From NCBI RefSeq assembly GCF_008254045.1, contig NZ_CP042425.1:6448001-6512000 (forward strand): a DNA stretch of 64,000 bases. Direction: 5' to 3'. Positions 9,788 to 19,021 of the stretch are shown piece after piece. The DNA is from Limnoglobus roseus (GTDB lineage Bacteria > Planctomycetota > Planctomycetia > Gemmatales > Gemmataceae). Below the pieces are notes generated by a model, which saw nothing but the letters and a program-made list of their open reading frames with translations, was not told the DNA's origin and did no database searches. How positions within the stretch are numbered: the first letter of the stretch is position 1; each line of letters starts with the position of its first letter. The position numbers and the translations under genes were made by a program.

Positions 9788-10384
9788 ATGACCGCACCGG
9801 CCGGCCACCCCGGCGACACGTCCATGACCCTGCTCGTTCGCCTCCGCAGGGACGACCAGGCCGCGTGGGCGCGGCTGGTGTACCTTTACGGGCCGCTCGT
9901 GCGGTACTGGGCGGCCCGCCGCGGGGTGACCGGGGCCGACGCCGACGACGTGACGCAGGACGTGTTTCGGGCCGTCGCCGGCGGCCTGGCCGGGTTTCGC
10001 CGCGACCGCCCGGGTGACTCGTTCCGCGGCTGGCTGCACGGCGTCACGCGGAACGTGTTGCTGCGGCACGCGACGGCCGCCGGCCGGCGGCCGCAGGCGG
10101 TCGGCGGGTCGGAGGCGTTCCTCGAACTGCACGCCGTCGCCGAGACGCCGGCCGAGGACGCTGGCACGACGACCGAGGTGGACGCCCTGTACCGCCGCGG
10201 GCTGGAACTGGTCCGCGGCGAGTTCGAGCCGCGGACGTGGCGGGCCTTCTGGGAATACGTGGTAGACGGCCGAACGCCGGCCGACGTGGCGGCCGATCTC
10301 GGCGTGAGTGCGGCGACCGTCCGCCAGGCCAAGTCCCGCGTCCTCCGCCGCCTCCGCGAAGAACTCGGCGACCTGATCGAGTAG
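9788..10384 (+). CDS. ECF-type RNA polymerase sigma factor
   Basis: 198 residues. A sigma-70 region 2 is visible (AWARLVYLYGPLVRYWA, then DADDVTQDVF and FRGWLHGVTRN), followed by a linker and a region 4 helix-turn-helix (TPADVAADLGVSAATVRQAKSRVLRRLREEL). There is no region 1 or 3, which defines an ECF factor. It would direct RNA polymerase to alternative promoters. It is divergent from the zinc-motif kinase gene across a ~96 bp gap that must carry both promoters. A secreted GH18-type gene lies about 110 bp downstream on the same strand and could be a target or a neighbour by chance. Confidence 0.9.
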   Translation: MTAPAGHPGDTSMTLLVRLRRDDQAAWARLVYLYGPLVRYWAARRGVTGADADDVTQDVFRAVAGGLAGFRRDRPGDSFRGWLHGVTRNVLLRHATAAGRRPQAVGGSEAFLELHAVAETPAEDAGTTTEVDALYRRGLELVRGEFEPRTWRAFWEYVVDGRTPADVAADLGVSAATVRQAKSRVLRRLREELGDLIE

Positions 10385-10495
10385 CCGCCCGCCGGCTCGC
10401 GCGCGGAAAAATGCTGTCACACCCCGCGGATCAAGGAAGTGAGGCTCGGGCGTGTCCGACCTCTCCCCAAAGTCCTTCCGATCCGAGGTCCGTTC

Positions 10496-12253
10496 ATGTC
10501 CACTCATGCTCGCCGCCCGCAACTCCACCTCGACCGCCTCGACGACCGCCTGACACCGGCCGGCGTCCACGCCGCGTACACCGTCACACAGAACTGGGGG
10601 AGCGGGTTCCAGGCCGAGGTCCGGCTGACCAACGATGACCCCGTCGCGGTGCCGTTCTCCACGCTCAAGTTCGCCCTGCCGGCCAGCGTCACGTCGATCT
10701 GGGACGCCAAGGTCGTCTCGCAGGTGGGCAACCAGTACACGGTCACGAACGGCGGGTGGAACACGGCCCTCCCGGCCAAAGGGAGTGTATCGTTCGGTTT
10801 CGTCGCGGCCCCCGGAACGACGTCCGGCGACGCGAGCGGGTTCGTGCTGAACGGCGTGCAACTCGACCCGCAAGTACCGCCCGTCGTTCCGCCGGTGCCG
10901 GCCAGCGGAGCCGTGAGCTTCGCCGTCGGCAGCGACTGGGGCACCGGGCAAACCGGCCAGATCACGGTTCGCAACACCGGCACGCAGCCGATCGGCGGCT
11001 GGTCGCTGGCGTTCGATTTCGCCGCTGGCGTCTCGTCGATCTGGGACGCGAGCGTCACGTCGCGCGTCGGCACCCGGTACACCGTCGCCCCAAAGGCGTA
11101 CAACGCCGTTATCCCGGTCGACGGGAGCTTGACGTTCGGGTTCACCGCCGACCGCGGCGGCGTCGCCCCCACGAACTTCGTCCTCACCGCGACCAGCCCG
11201 GTCGTGCCTCCCGTGGTGCCCCCGATTGTCCCGCCGGTGGTGCCGCCAGTCGTTCCCCCGGTCGTCCCGCCCGTGGTGCCGCCGACGGTGCCGCCGGCCG
11301 CGTCGGCGTGGCCGAGCAGCGTCTTCGCCCCGTACGTCGATGCCACGCTGTACCCGACCTACAACTTGTCGGCCGCGACGCAGGCGGCGGGCGTGAAGTA
11401 CTTTACCCTCGCGTTCATCACCGCCGGCACCCAGAACCAGCCGGCCTGGGGCGGGTACGATTCCTACGGCCTCGGCAGCGAGTTCGACCAGAGTTTGAAG
11501 GCCCAGGTGACCACCTTGCGGGAGGCCGGCGGCGACGTGGCCGTGTCGTTCGGCGGGGCGGCCGGCCGCGAGTTGGCCGAGGTTGTCACTAACGCTACCA
11601 CTCTGGCGGCCGCGTACCGCTCGGTCATCGAGGCGTACAACCTGACGCACGTGGACTTCGACATCGAGGGCGGGGCACTGGTCAACCGGGCGGCCAACGA
11701 CCGCCGCAACCAGGCGATCGCTGTCCTCCAGCAAGAGGCCGCAGCCGCCGGGCGGGAACTGAACGTGCGGTACACGCTGCCGGTCTTGCCGACCGGCCTG
11801 ACACCGGACGGCGTCGCTCTCTTGCAGTCGGCCCGTCAGGCCGGCGCGCGGGTGGACGTGGTGAACATCATGGCGATGGACTACGGCGACTCGGCCGCCC
11901 CGAACCCGGCCGGCCGCATGGGCGACTACGCCATCCAGGCGGCGACCAGCCTGTTCAACCAGATCACCGCGGTGTACGGGCCGGGCCTGAGCGAAGCCGC
12001 CCGGTGGAAGATGGTCGGGGTGACGCCGATGATCGGCCTGAACGACGTGACGACCGAGACGTTCGACCAGCAGGAGGCCAGCGAACTACTGACTTGGGCG
12101 CAGTCTCACAACATCGGCCTGCTGGCCATGTGGTCACTCAACCGCGACAACCAGAACCCCCGCGGGGCGATCAACTACGTGGATCTCACCTCCAGTAGCC
12201 TCGTCCAGTCGCCGCTGGAGTTCTCACGGCTGTTTAAACCGTTCACGAAGTAA
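10496..12253 (+). CDS. Secreted GH18-type glycosidase with two CBM2-like domains
   Basis: 585 residues. The N-terminus carries LHLDRLDDRLTPA, a motif shared with two other exported proteins here. Two ~100-residue CBM2-like modules follow (about 22-130 and 140-235), each with the NxWGxGF/GTGQTGQI opening, WSLAFDF-type strand and SIWDA motif. A PVVPP-repeat linker leads to a C-terminal GH18-like TIM barrel. Its catalytic-strand motif is HVDFDIEGG, matching DxxDxDxE but with Gly where family 18 usually has a longer acidic motif. VSFGG and MAMDYG also fit GH18. The product probably binds and cleaves chitin or a related polysaccharide outside the cytoplasm. The start is ATG 10496, right before the motif; the frame extends upstream without a signal. 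Confidence 0.82.
   Translation: MSTHARRPQLHLDRLDDRLTPAGVHAAYTVTQNWGSGFQAEVRLTNDDPVAVPFSTLKFALPASVTSIWDAKVVSQVGNQYTVTNGGWNTALPAKGSVSFGFVAAPGTTSGDASGFVLNGVQLDPQVPPVVPPVPASGAVSFAVGSDWGTGQTGQITVRNTGTQPIGGWSLAFDFAAGVSSIWDASVTSRVGTRYTVAPKAYNAVIPVDGSLTFGFTADRGGVAPTNFVLTATSPVVPPVVPPIVPPVVPPVVPPVVPPVVPPTVPPAASAWPSSVFAPYVDATLYPTYNLSAATQAAGVKYFTLAFITAGTQNQPAWGGYDSYGLGSEFDQSLKAQVTTLREAGGDVAVSFGGAAGRELAEVVTNATTLAAAYRSVIEAYNLTHVDFDIEGGALVNRAANDRRNQAIAVLQQEAAAAGRELNVRYTLPVLPTGLTPDGVALLQSARQAGARVDVVNIMAMDYGDSAAPNPAGRMGDYAIQAATSLFNQITAVYGPGLSEAARWKMVGVTPMIGLNDVTTETFDQQEASELLTWAQSHNIGLLAMWSLNRDNQNPRGAINYVDLTSSSLVQSPLEFSRLFKPFTK
11198..11297 (+). repeat. In-gene linker repeat encoding PVVPP units
   Basis: About seven near-identical 12-15 base units code for PVVPP/PIVPP/PTVPP between the carbohydrate-binding and catalytic domains of the GH18-type protein. 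This is a flexible proline linker, likely to vary in copy number between strains. Confidence 0.8.
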
Positions 12254-12598
12254 ATCTCCTTCGTAAGCAGTCACACGACATTGTTTGCCGCAGTCAATGC
12301 TTGGGCAACCGGGAAGACAACGGGGTCTTATGGTTGCCACGACCTATGATGCGGATCGGGACCTTCGTCCGTCGTGCGCGCCTACTCTCTGAAATCGACT
12401 TCGTGCCGACCGACCGCCCCAGACCGGCCGGTGCGAGTAAAGGAGGTGACCGAGGTCCTCGTCTACGACCCGACCGTGCCGAAGCCGGACTTCCGGTTCC
12501 TGGGCAACCTCCTCGTCCTCGGTGGCGAGATCGATCCGTTCGCCCGCGAGCCTGAACTCCGGGCGGCGTGCCGGTTCGTCCCGGCCGGCGGGTGACCG
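12254..12598. other. Intergenic with possible coding remnant
   Basis: The stretch from about 12430 reads VLVYDPTVPKPDFRFLGN and on to a stop at 12595 in one frame with coding-like composition, but it has no start, no ribosome site and no family I recognise. It is best seen as a relic next to the decayed integrase that follows. Confidence 0.35.
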
Positions 12599-13370
12599 GT
12601 GCCCGCGAATGCTTTCGTGGCCGGCGAAGGGGACGGGAGACAGTCCATCTCGGTAGGAATCGCCGTATCCCAGCCGCCTAAACTCCTAGACCAACTCCGC
12701 CACGCCCTCCGGTGCGGCACTACGCGATTCGCACCGAGGACGCCGACCGCGACGGGTGCCGCCGGTTCATTCTGTTCCACGGCAAGCGGCACCCGGTTGA
12801 CGTGGCCGAGGGAGACCTGAACGCATTCCTGACCTGACCCGCCTCGCCATCGATCGCCCGGTAACCGCATCGACTTAGACTCAGTGCGACCTCCTGTTTC
12901 GTGATGAGTACGTCCTCGGCCGCCCACTCGACCAACTCCGCGTCGTCCGCGCGACCCGCTCGACGTGGTTGCCCGTCGTCTGGACCCGCGGCGAGATTCG
13001 ACAAGTTCTCGATTGGTGGGACGGGCCTACCGCTGTTAGTGGCCATGGTTCAATAGGGGGCGGGCTTCGCATCCGGGAAGGCTCTCCGGCTGCGCGTGAA
13101 GGACATCGACTTCGGGGCCGGTGAGATCCTCGTCCGCGAGGGGATGGGGACAAGGACCGACGGACGATGCACCCGGCGGCCGTGCCGCCCCTCCGCGAGC
13201 AACTCGAACGGGTCTCGCGGTAGCACGCCGCCAACGTGATGGCCGGGTGTTCTTGCCGCATGCCCTGGCGGCCAAGTCCGCACGCGGCGGCCGATTTGCG
13301 GTGGTAATACGTATTCCCGTCGGCGAAGGCGTCCGCCTACACGCGGTCGAGAGGGTGGCAGCGGCACCAC
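12599..13370 (+). pseudogene. Decayed integron-type tyrosine recombinase (IntI/XerC family)
   Basis: Reading across frames gives a recognisable integron-integrase-like order: QPPKLLDQLRHALR, YAIRTEDADRDGCRRF, FHGKRHPVDVAEGDLNAFLT, LAIDRPVTAST, DEYVLGRPLDQLRVV, LPVVWTRGEIRQVLD, LRLRVKDIDFGAGEILVREG, HPAAVPPLREQLERV and a YVFPSAKAS...RHHR segment. Stops (TGA after FLT; TAG in the AST stretch and before GAGFASGK; TAG and TAA later) and several frameshifts break it. The final His-x-x-Arg/His/Tyr catalytic block is not detectable. It is therefore a dead gene. No attI/attC-like array was seen nearby. Confidence 0.75.
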
Positions 13371-14138
13371 CGGAACGTGTGGGCGATCGTGGCCGCGGTC
13401 AAGGCCGCCGATCTGACGAAGCCGGCTACGATCCGGATCAGGTCGTCGCAACGATCGCCCGGTTCGTCAGCGCCCTGTTCGACCCGGCCGACGTCGTGCT
13501 GATCCGCCCGATCGAAACATGGGCCGAGGGCGGCCGCAAGCGAGTCCCGCGTCGGGTACGCCGCTTGGCTCGCCCACGACCGGCACACGCCGAAGCCGAG
13601 TGTCGAACCCGTGGGCGACACCTACGAAGAACTGAAGGCCGCTCCCGCTCCCGCAACGCCGCCATCGCCCTCGCCGGCTGCGACACCGGCGACCTGTCGC
13701 CCGTCGCCGACCCGGGCCGGAAGGCCTGCCGACTTCCGGTTCGCCTGCGACGCCTATTTCCCCCCGCACATCTCACCTTCCATGGTTCCCCGATCACCTC
13801 ACCGTCATGGACAAGATCGAACAGGCCGTCCTTCGGGGCGGATTGTTCGCTATGGCCAGGCCTCGCGGGGCGTGCAGGACCACGGTCAGCGAGTGCGCGT
13901 GTGTGTGGGTCCTCCTGTACGGCCATCCTTGAACCGCGGAGGGCGTAGGTGCGATGGGCGATTTGGCGATGGATGCGCTGGTTTCATCCCGGTCGTAGTT
14001 CGGGCACGGCCTAACTGAATGGAGAAAGGATTCAGCTTCTACGGACGGACCGTGTCTATGCCATCTCAGCAATGATACGGCACCTCCGGGTGTGAAGTGA
14101 ATGCCCCCCATCGCTCGGGAAGGTCGGTGTGACGGCTG
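13371..14138. other. Degenerate DNA, no intact gene
   Basis: About 770 bases. From ~13430 a frame reads VVATIARFVSALFDPADVVL and ETWAEGGRKR, then shifts and continues as VGYAAWLAHDRHTPKP. This looks like the N-terminal part of a broken gene, possibly plasmid- or phage-related; that impression is weak. No start, RBS or end is evident. Together with the integrase relic it marks old mobile DNA. Confidence 0.35.
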
Positions 14139-16733
14139 TCACTCTTTATTCTGCTTGTCACTCTGGGCGGCTTCCTTCTCTTCGCGTTCCAGATCCGCGA
14201 AGGTCTTGATGCTGATCAGCTCTTGGCCCGCGATAGCCCGCACCCCGTCCCGCGTGACGACGCCGTACGTCGTCACGTCTCCAGGACCGACCTCCGCCTG
14301 AACGATCAGGACGCGCGGCGACCGCTCCCGGCCCCCGTCCCGCGTCAGCCCGGCCACGGCCGGCAACTTCAAGTCGGCCAGCTTCCCCATGCCGTCCAGG
14401 TGGAAGACCGCCCGGCCCGCCCGAACGTCGGCGACGTTGGCGGCACGGCCGAGTGGGGGAATGTCCGGGAGGTAGGCCGGTGCCCACGAAGACAGGTTGA
14501 GAATTTCTCGCTCCCGCCCCGTGGCGCGGCGGTAGTTGCCGGCGAAGCGGTCGAAGGCGGTTCGCAACGCGCCCAACCGCGTGTCGGCGTCCTTGTACAG
14601 CGGGTGACACCGCGGCAAGCCGACGACCAGTTCCGCGAGCTTTTCGGCCGCGGCGTCGCAGGCACGCTCCGCCGCTTCGGCCCGACGAACGGCCGGGTCG
14701 GTGAGGAAATCCGGGATCGACGTGCCGGTCCATCCGTCCTTGACCTTCCGCCGCAGGTTGCCGGCCTCGATCGCGAACGTCGCGCCGGTCGGCGTCGGGT
14801 CGTCCAGTGCCGCCCGCAGGATGCGGAGGCAAAACGGGTGCGCGAACCAGGCTCCGGCGTCGCTGCCGTCCGCCCGCTCGTGCAGGACGCGGTCGGCGAC
14901 CGCGCGGTGCAGCGGGTGCTTCGCTTCGGCCAGGGCGGTCAGGGCGGCGTCGGCCTCGGGGGTGGCGGCACCGACGAAGTACCCGACGATGCCCCGGAGT
15001 TCGACCGTGCCGGGCTGGTCGTCGGCGTTCGTCTGCGGCTGGTCGTTGGCGGGCAGGCGGACGAGGCCGCGGTGGAAGTCGGCGGCGAACCGCCGGAACG
15101 GCTGCGGGTCGCCGAGGCCGTGGGCGGCGTAGGCCCACTTCCGCCGCATGCGGCCGGCGGCGGCCGCGCTTCGCCGGGCGAGCTCGGCGGCGACCCGCTT
15201 GTCGCCCAGTGCAACGAGCGGCGACAGGTAGGCGTCTTCCAGGTGTCGCCGGTGGTAGTCGTGCAGGCCATCGACCGGCTTGGCGTCGTGCGCCTTCAGG
15301 TCTGCGTCCATCGCGGCCAGGATCGCCTCGGCCGCGGTCGGGGTCTTGAACTTTGCGACGGCCGGGTTGACCCCGGTGCGCTCCCGGCCCGCGCGGTCGG
15401 TGAACACGGTGGTGGCGAAGGTCCGGTCGTCGCCCAAGCTGGCGAGGTTGTCGGCCGCCTCCCGCTTGGCCTCGAAGCTCGTTTTCGGGTCGGTCAGCAC
15501 CTTCATCATCCGCTCGTCGAACGGCCAGGCGCCGTACTCCTTCCAGTACGCCCGCAACCGGGCTGCGGTCGCCTTCGCCGTGTCCTCGCCGCGGGCGGTG
15601 AAGTTGTCGCCGGTGGCGACCGGCTCGAACACGCGGACGCGGAGGATCGACATGACGACCACCAGTTCCGCCTCACGGACGCCGAGGACGGTCCGGCTAC
15701 GGGCGAAGTCCCACCAGAAGTGGACCGACCGCGTGAGCCGCTCATCCTTTTCGATGGCGTCGATCAGAGCCGGGACGGCAGCGTCGCCGAGCCGGATCAG
15801 CTCCCGGACGCGGCGGTCGGCGGCGAGATCCACGCCGCCGGGCTGCCCCCACTGGCGGGCGTCCACCTCGTCGAGGGCGTCGATCAGGTGAGCCACTTTT
15901 CGCCCCGCGTCCCACTTGTCGAACCCGTCCGGCCGCTGCTCCGGCGGCGGCTTCCCGAACGACCCCTTTTGCCGGCGGCGCTTCAACTCCGCCACCACCG
16001 CTCCGGCCTGCTGGAAATCCTCGGCCTTCGACTCCTCGGGGTAGAGTTTGAGCAGCCGCTCGCCGTGGGCCAGGGCCTCGTCGTCGGCCCGCACCATGTA
16101 GGCGTGGACCAGGCCGGCGAACGCCGACCAGGCGAGTTCGGCCCGCAACTGCTTGCGGGCGTCGCCCTCCCCGGTGCGGGGGTCACGGGCCGCCTTGCGG
16201 GCGGCGGCCAACGCGGGGGCGGCCAGCCCGTCGTGGCCGTGCCGGTGGAGCCACGCCGCCTGGGCGAGGTCGTCTCCGTCGAGGCCGCCGACCGCGACCC
16301 GCTTCATGCGGCTGAAGACCTCGTCGCGGTTCAGGTCGTCCGGGTCGCCCTTCTTCGGCTCCGGCGGCCCGGCGTGCGGCGCGTACCGCGTCCGGCACGC
16401 GGCTACGAAATCGACCTTCTTCATCTTCCCGGCGGCCGGGGCCGGGACGGACGCGCCGTCGGTGAAGTGAACGCGGTCCGGTTGGCCGCCCTTACCGGGA
16501 ACCAGCCACCCGTCGGCCGTGCCCTCGCCGGCGGTCCCCCAAGCGGTGCGGACGACGACCGGGACGTTCACCCTCTCGGCCCCCCTGGGGTCGAACAGGA
16601 ACTCCGTCATCAGCCCGTCGAGGAACTTCGCGTCCTCGGTGGCGAGGGCCGGTTCCTTATCAGCCATCACCCGGCCGGCGAACGAGGTAGCGAGCGCGGC
16701 AGCGAGGACGAAATACAGATGACGAGTTCGCAT
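14139..16733 (-). CDS. Large exported protein of unknown function, HEAT-like helical
   Basis: 864 residues from ATG 16733 (GGAG six bases upstream); upstream codons in frame lack a signal. MRTRHLYFVLAAALATSFAG is a signal peptide ending near AGRVMA. The rest is soluble, Ala/Arg-rich and mostly helical, with segments such as LGDAAVPALIDAIEKD and LASLGDDRTF that resemble HEAT/PBS-lyase-like repeats. No catalytic motif stands out. Proteins of this kind are frequent in Gemmata-type genomes and uncharacterised. It is probably periplasmic. Confidence 0.7.
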   Translation of the reverse strand: MRTRHLYFVLAAALATSFAGRVMADKEPALATEDAKFLDGLMTEFLFDPRGAERVNVPVVVRTAWGTAGEGTADGWLVPGKGGQPDRVHFTDGASVPAPAAGKMKKVDFVAACRTRYAPHAGPPEPKKGDPDDLNRDEVFSRMKRVAVGGLDGDDLAQAAWLHRHGHDGLAAPALAAARKAARDPRTGEGDARKQLRAELAWSAFAGLVHAYMVRADDEALAHGERLLKLYPEESKAEDFQQAGAVVAELKRRRQKGSFGKPPPEQRPDGFDKWDAGRKVAHLIDALDEVDARQWGQPGGVDLAADRRVRELIRLGDAAVPALIDAIEKDERLTRSVHFWWDFARSRTVLGVREAELVVVMSILRVRVFEPVATGDNFTARGEDTAKATAARLRAYWKEYGAWPFDERMMKVLTDPKTSFEAKREAADNLASLGDDRTFATTVFTDRAGRERTGVNPAVAKFKTPTAAEAILAAMDADLKAHDAKPVDGLHDYHRRHLEDAYLSPLVALGDKRVAAELARRSAAAAGRMRRKWAYAAHGLGDPQPFRRFAADFHRGLVRLPANDQPQTNADDQPGTVELRGIVGYFVGAATPEADAALTALAEAKHPLHRAVADRVLHERADGSDAGAWFAHPFCLRILRAALDDPTPTGATFAIEAGNLRRKVKDGWTGTSIPDFLTDPAVRRAEAAERACDAAAEKLAELVVGLPRCHPLYKDADTRLGALRTAFDRFAGNYRRATGREREILNLSSWAPAYLPDIPPLGRAANVADVRAGRAVFHLDGMGKLADLKLPAVAGLTRDGGRERSPRVLIVQAEVGPGDVTTYGVVTRDGVRAIAGQELISIKTFADLEREEKEAAQSDKQNKE

Positions 16734-16799
16734 GATTGCTCCATCGTGCGGGGCGGACGGCGGACCGGGACTGCACTTTCGTCGTCCCGCGGGCAATTC

Positions 16800-17243
16800 C
16801 TACCAGAACCGCCACCATGGCTTGCGGACCGGGCGCTCAACTTCGTGTGATACGGCTCGGCCGGCGCGGATGGACGCCTTGACGTCGGCCGGCAGCCGGG
16901 GGTCGTTCGGGTCGAGCAGCGACTCGTCGAACGGCAACTCCCGCCACAACTGACCATCGGGGTTGATCCACTGGTACACGCCCTCGATCTCGCGACCCCC
17001 GAGCAGGCCGAGCAACTCGCCGACGCGATCGTCCGGCCGGTCCAGTCGGCCTTGAACGACGAGCGGGTCGCCCGGCAACACGGCCAGCTTGCCCCAGGCG
17101 ATCTCAACGCAGACCTCACCGACGGCGGGAGCGGCACTCCAACCGGCGGAAGTGAACCGTTGGGCGATTGCCTCCGGAGGCAGAGACGTGCGCAGTAGCC
17201 CTTAGAAGTTGCACCCCTCCGGCATTTGGTCGGGAAGGTCCAC
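16800..17243 (-). pseudogene. Small conserved-looking gene with in-frame TAA
   Basis: A GTG at 17243 with AAGGAG nine bases upstream opens a frame that hits TAA at 17202-17204 after 13 residues (ends PEGCNF). The same frame then runs on without another stop to 16800, giving ~133 more residues (GLLRTSLPPEAIAQRF, IEGVYQWINPDGQLWREL, RPVRKPWWRFW). The good ribosome site lies before the stop, and nothing suitable lies after it except a GTG/TTG pair near 17081-17086. Either a nonsense mutation has broken the gene, or a shorter ~94-residue protein is made. I do not recognise the family. Confidence 0.5.
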
Positions 17244-17383
17244 GTCGCAGTCTCCTTCTTCCCTGGAACCAGGCAACCCGGCACGGACGTAAGGCAGCGG
17301 GGCCGCGGGCCGTTACCTGGCTGCTTACAGCAATTCCACGATCGCGAGTGGCGTCGCTCCCGGGCAAGTGCAAGCGGGGCGAA

Positions 17384-18886
17384 TCAATCGAATTCTTCCT
17401 TCAAGCGATCGGTAAGCAGGTTCATCCGCGCTTCCCACGGTTCAACCTGCTTGGTGTACGGGTTCTCCTTGGCACCATGTCGACGCAGGAGGTTCGCCAT
17501 CCGTCGCGTCCGGGCCAGGTCCGGCATGTAGGTGGCGACGCCCCTTTTAACGTCCCGGTTCGGGTCTGCGCCGTTGTGCAGTAGCAATTCCGCCAGCGAC
17601 GTGTCGAGCATCGTCACCGCGTAGAACAGCGTGCTGCCGGCGTTCGCATCCGCTCCCCCCGCCAGCGCCATGTCGAGCAGGTCGCGAAACTCCTCGAATA
17701 CCGCACGCTCGAACTCGGCGTGCCGACGCCAGACCGCCAGCTTATCGTCATCGGCCGGGGAGCCGTCCGTGAGGTGAAAGGCCATGACGCTCGAACAGGC
17801 CATCATGTCCGGCCATTCGCCTTCCCCGTCCTCCGGCTTCTCGCCGCGACCGAGGCGGACCTCTCTTCCGTGTCGCCGCTCGGCCTCGTTCCGGATTTCG
17901 TGTCCGATGTCGTCAAGTAACTCGTCGGGGAAAACGGTCTCGCGGACGGCATTCGGGTTGTTTCGCAGTTCCCGCCTCGCCCAGTCGAACATCCGCAACC
18001 GCACCGCATGATTCAGCGTCGGAGGAGCACTGAACCGAATCAGAACCTCGGCCACGTCGGTCGAACAGTAGGAACAAGTCATCGGCGTTTTGCCCACGGC
18101 GTTCGTAGCGTCCGCGCCGTGCTCACACAGTAGTAGGGCGACCTTGGCCGGCCCGTCAGATCGGCACGACGCGCGGCCGGCGAAATGCAGCGCGGTTTCG
18201 CCTTGGGCGTTCCGGTGATTCGGGTCCGCGCCAAACTCCAACAAGGCTTTGGCCGCCTCCACCTCGCCCAATTCCGCGGCCAGCATGAGTGGCGTACACC
18301 CCTCGTACTCCTCGCCGGAATAACAGTACTCGTCAGACTCGTCGCGAGGGAGCGGGTCCGTGGCGATGCTGGGATGCTGCCGCACCAGCTCGCAGAGGCG
18401 TGCTGTTTCGCTACGGGCGATGAGCGACCACAGCCCCAGCGACTCGGCCGGCGGCTGTTCCTGTGGCGGTTGGCGGGCGTACTCTTCGCGCTCCGACTTA
18501 TAACGTTCCGTCTGCTCCCGCACCAGATCGCAGACTGTGCGGTCCACGGCCATCGGTCCCGTGTTGCGTCCCCAGAACTCCGGCCCGCAGCGGAAATCGC
18601 CCGTGGTTCCGAAACTCTGCGGGAGTGGCCCCTTCTCGGCGACGAGGTCAAGAACGCTCCGGTCCAGGGCGTCCTGCGTCACCCAGTACCACCCGCCACT
18701 TATGAAATTCGATGGGCCCACTGCGAAGGGAGGAACGTACTCGACGTTGACGTTGCAGATAATGCCCTGCGTGGGGTGATCTTCAACGCCGAGGATGATG
18801 AGAATGTCGCTCGCTTCGGGCGTCTCATTGCGGTATCGCCAGTGTTGGGCAACCCGATATCGCGTTTTGGAAAACCCGTCTGTCAT
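17384..18886 (-). CDS. Ankyrin-repeat protein of unknown role
   Basis: 500 residues from ATG 18886, chosen because GGGAGA lies just upstream; further in-frame starts at 18913 and 18955 are possible. The first ~120 residues form an alpha/beta domain with YWVTQDALDRSVLDLVAEKG and no signal peptide. Ankyrin repeats follow at about 196-285 (GCTPLMLAAELGEVEAAKAL, GADPNHRNAQGETALHFAG) and again near the C-terminus (LAELLLHNGADPNRD). It is probably a cytoplasmic protein-protein interaction factor. The neighbouring small gene on the same strand ends upstream of nothing obviously related. Confidence 0.75.
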   Translation of the reverse strand: MTDGFSKTRYRVAQHWRYRNETPEASDILIILGVEDHPTQGIICNVNVEYVPPFAVGPSNFISGGWYWVTQDALDRSVLDLVAEKGPLPQSFGTTGDFRCGPEFWGRNTGPMAVDRTVCDLVREQTERYKSEREEYARQPPQEQPPAESLGLWSLIARSETARLCELVRQHPSIATDPLPRDESDEYCYSGEEYEGCTPLMLAAELGEVEAAKALLEFGADPNHRNAQGETALHFAGRASCRSDGPAKVALLLCEHGADATNAVGKTPMTCSYCSTDVAEVLIRFSAPPTLNHAVRLRMFDWARRELRNNPNAVRETVFPDELLDDIGHEIRNEAERRHGREVRLGRGEKPEDGEGEWPDMMACSSVMAFHLTDGSPADDDKLAVWRRHAEFERAVFEEFRDLLDMALAGGADANAGSTLFYAVTMLDTSLAELLLHNGADPNRDVKRGVATYMPDLARTRRMANLLRRHGAKENPYTKQVEPWEARMNLLTDRLKEEFD

Positions 18887-19021
18887 CGACTGTCTCCCGA
18901 TCGACACTGTCATTCCCCGAACGAAGCTAACCGACTCGAAAGCACTCGCCAACACATGCTAACCCACCCGTGCGCTCGGCGGTGACAAATTCCAATCGGG
19001 TCTACTCGCATTCGCTGAAGA

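Noticed and set aside
11198..11297. Short direct repeats that could suggest a CRISPR or VNTR array
   Set aside because: The units code for PVVPP within a long gene and have no spacers; this is a protein linker. No CRISPR array was seen anywhere in the window.
14223..16850. 875-codon plus-strand frame opposite the large exported protein
   Set aside because: Antisense shadow; the minus-strand frame has a signal peptide and a plausible start, the plus-strand one has neither.
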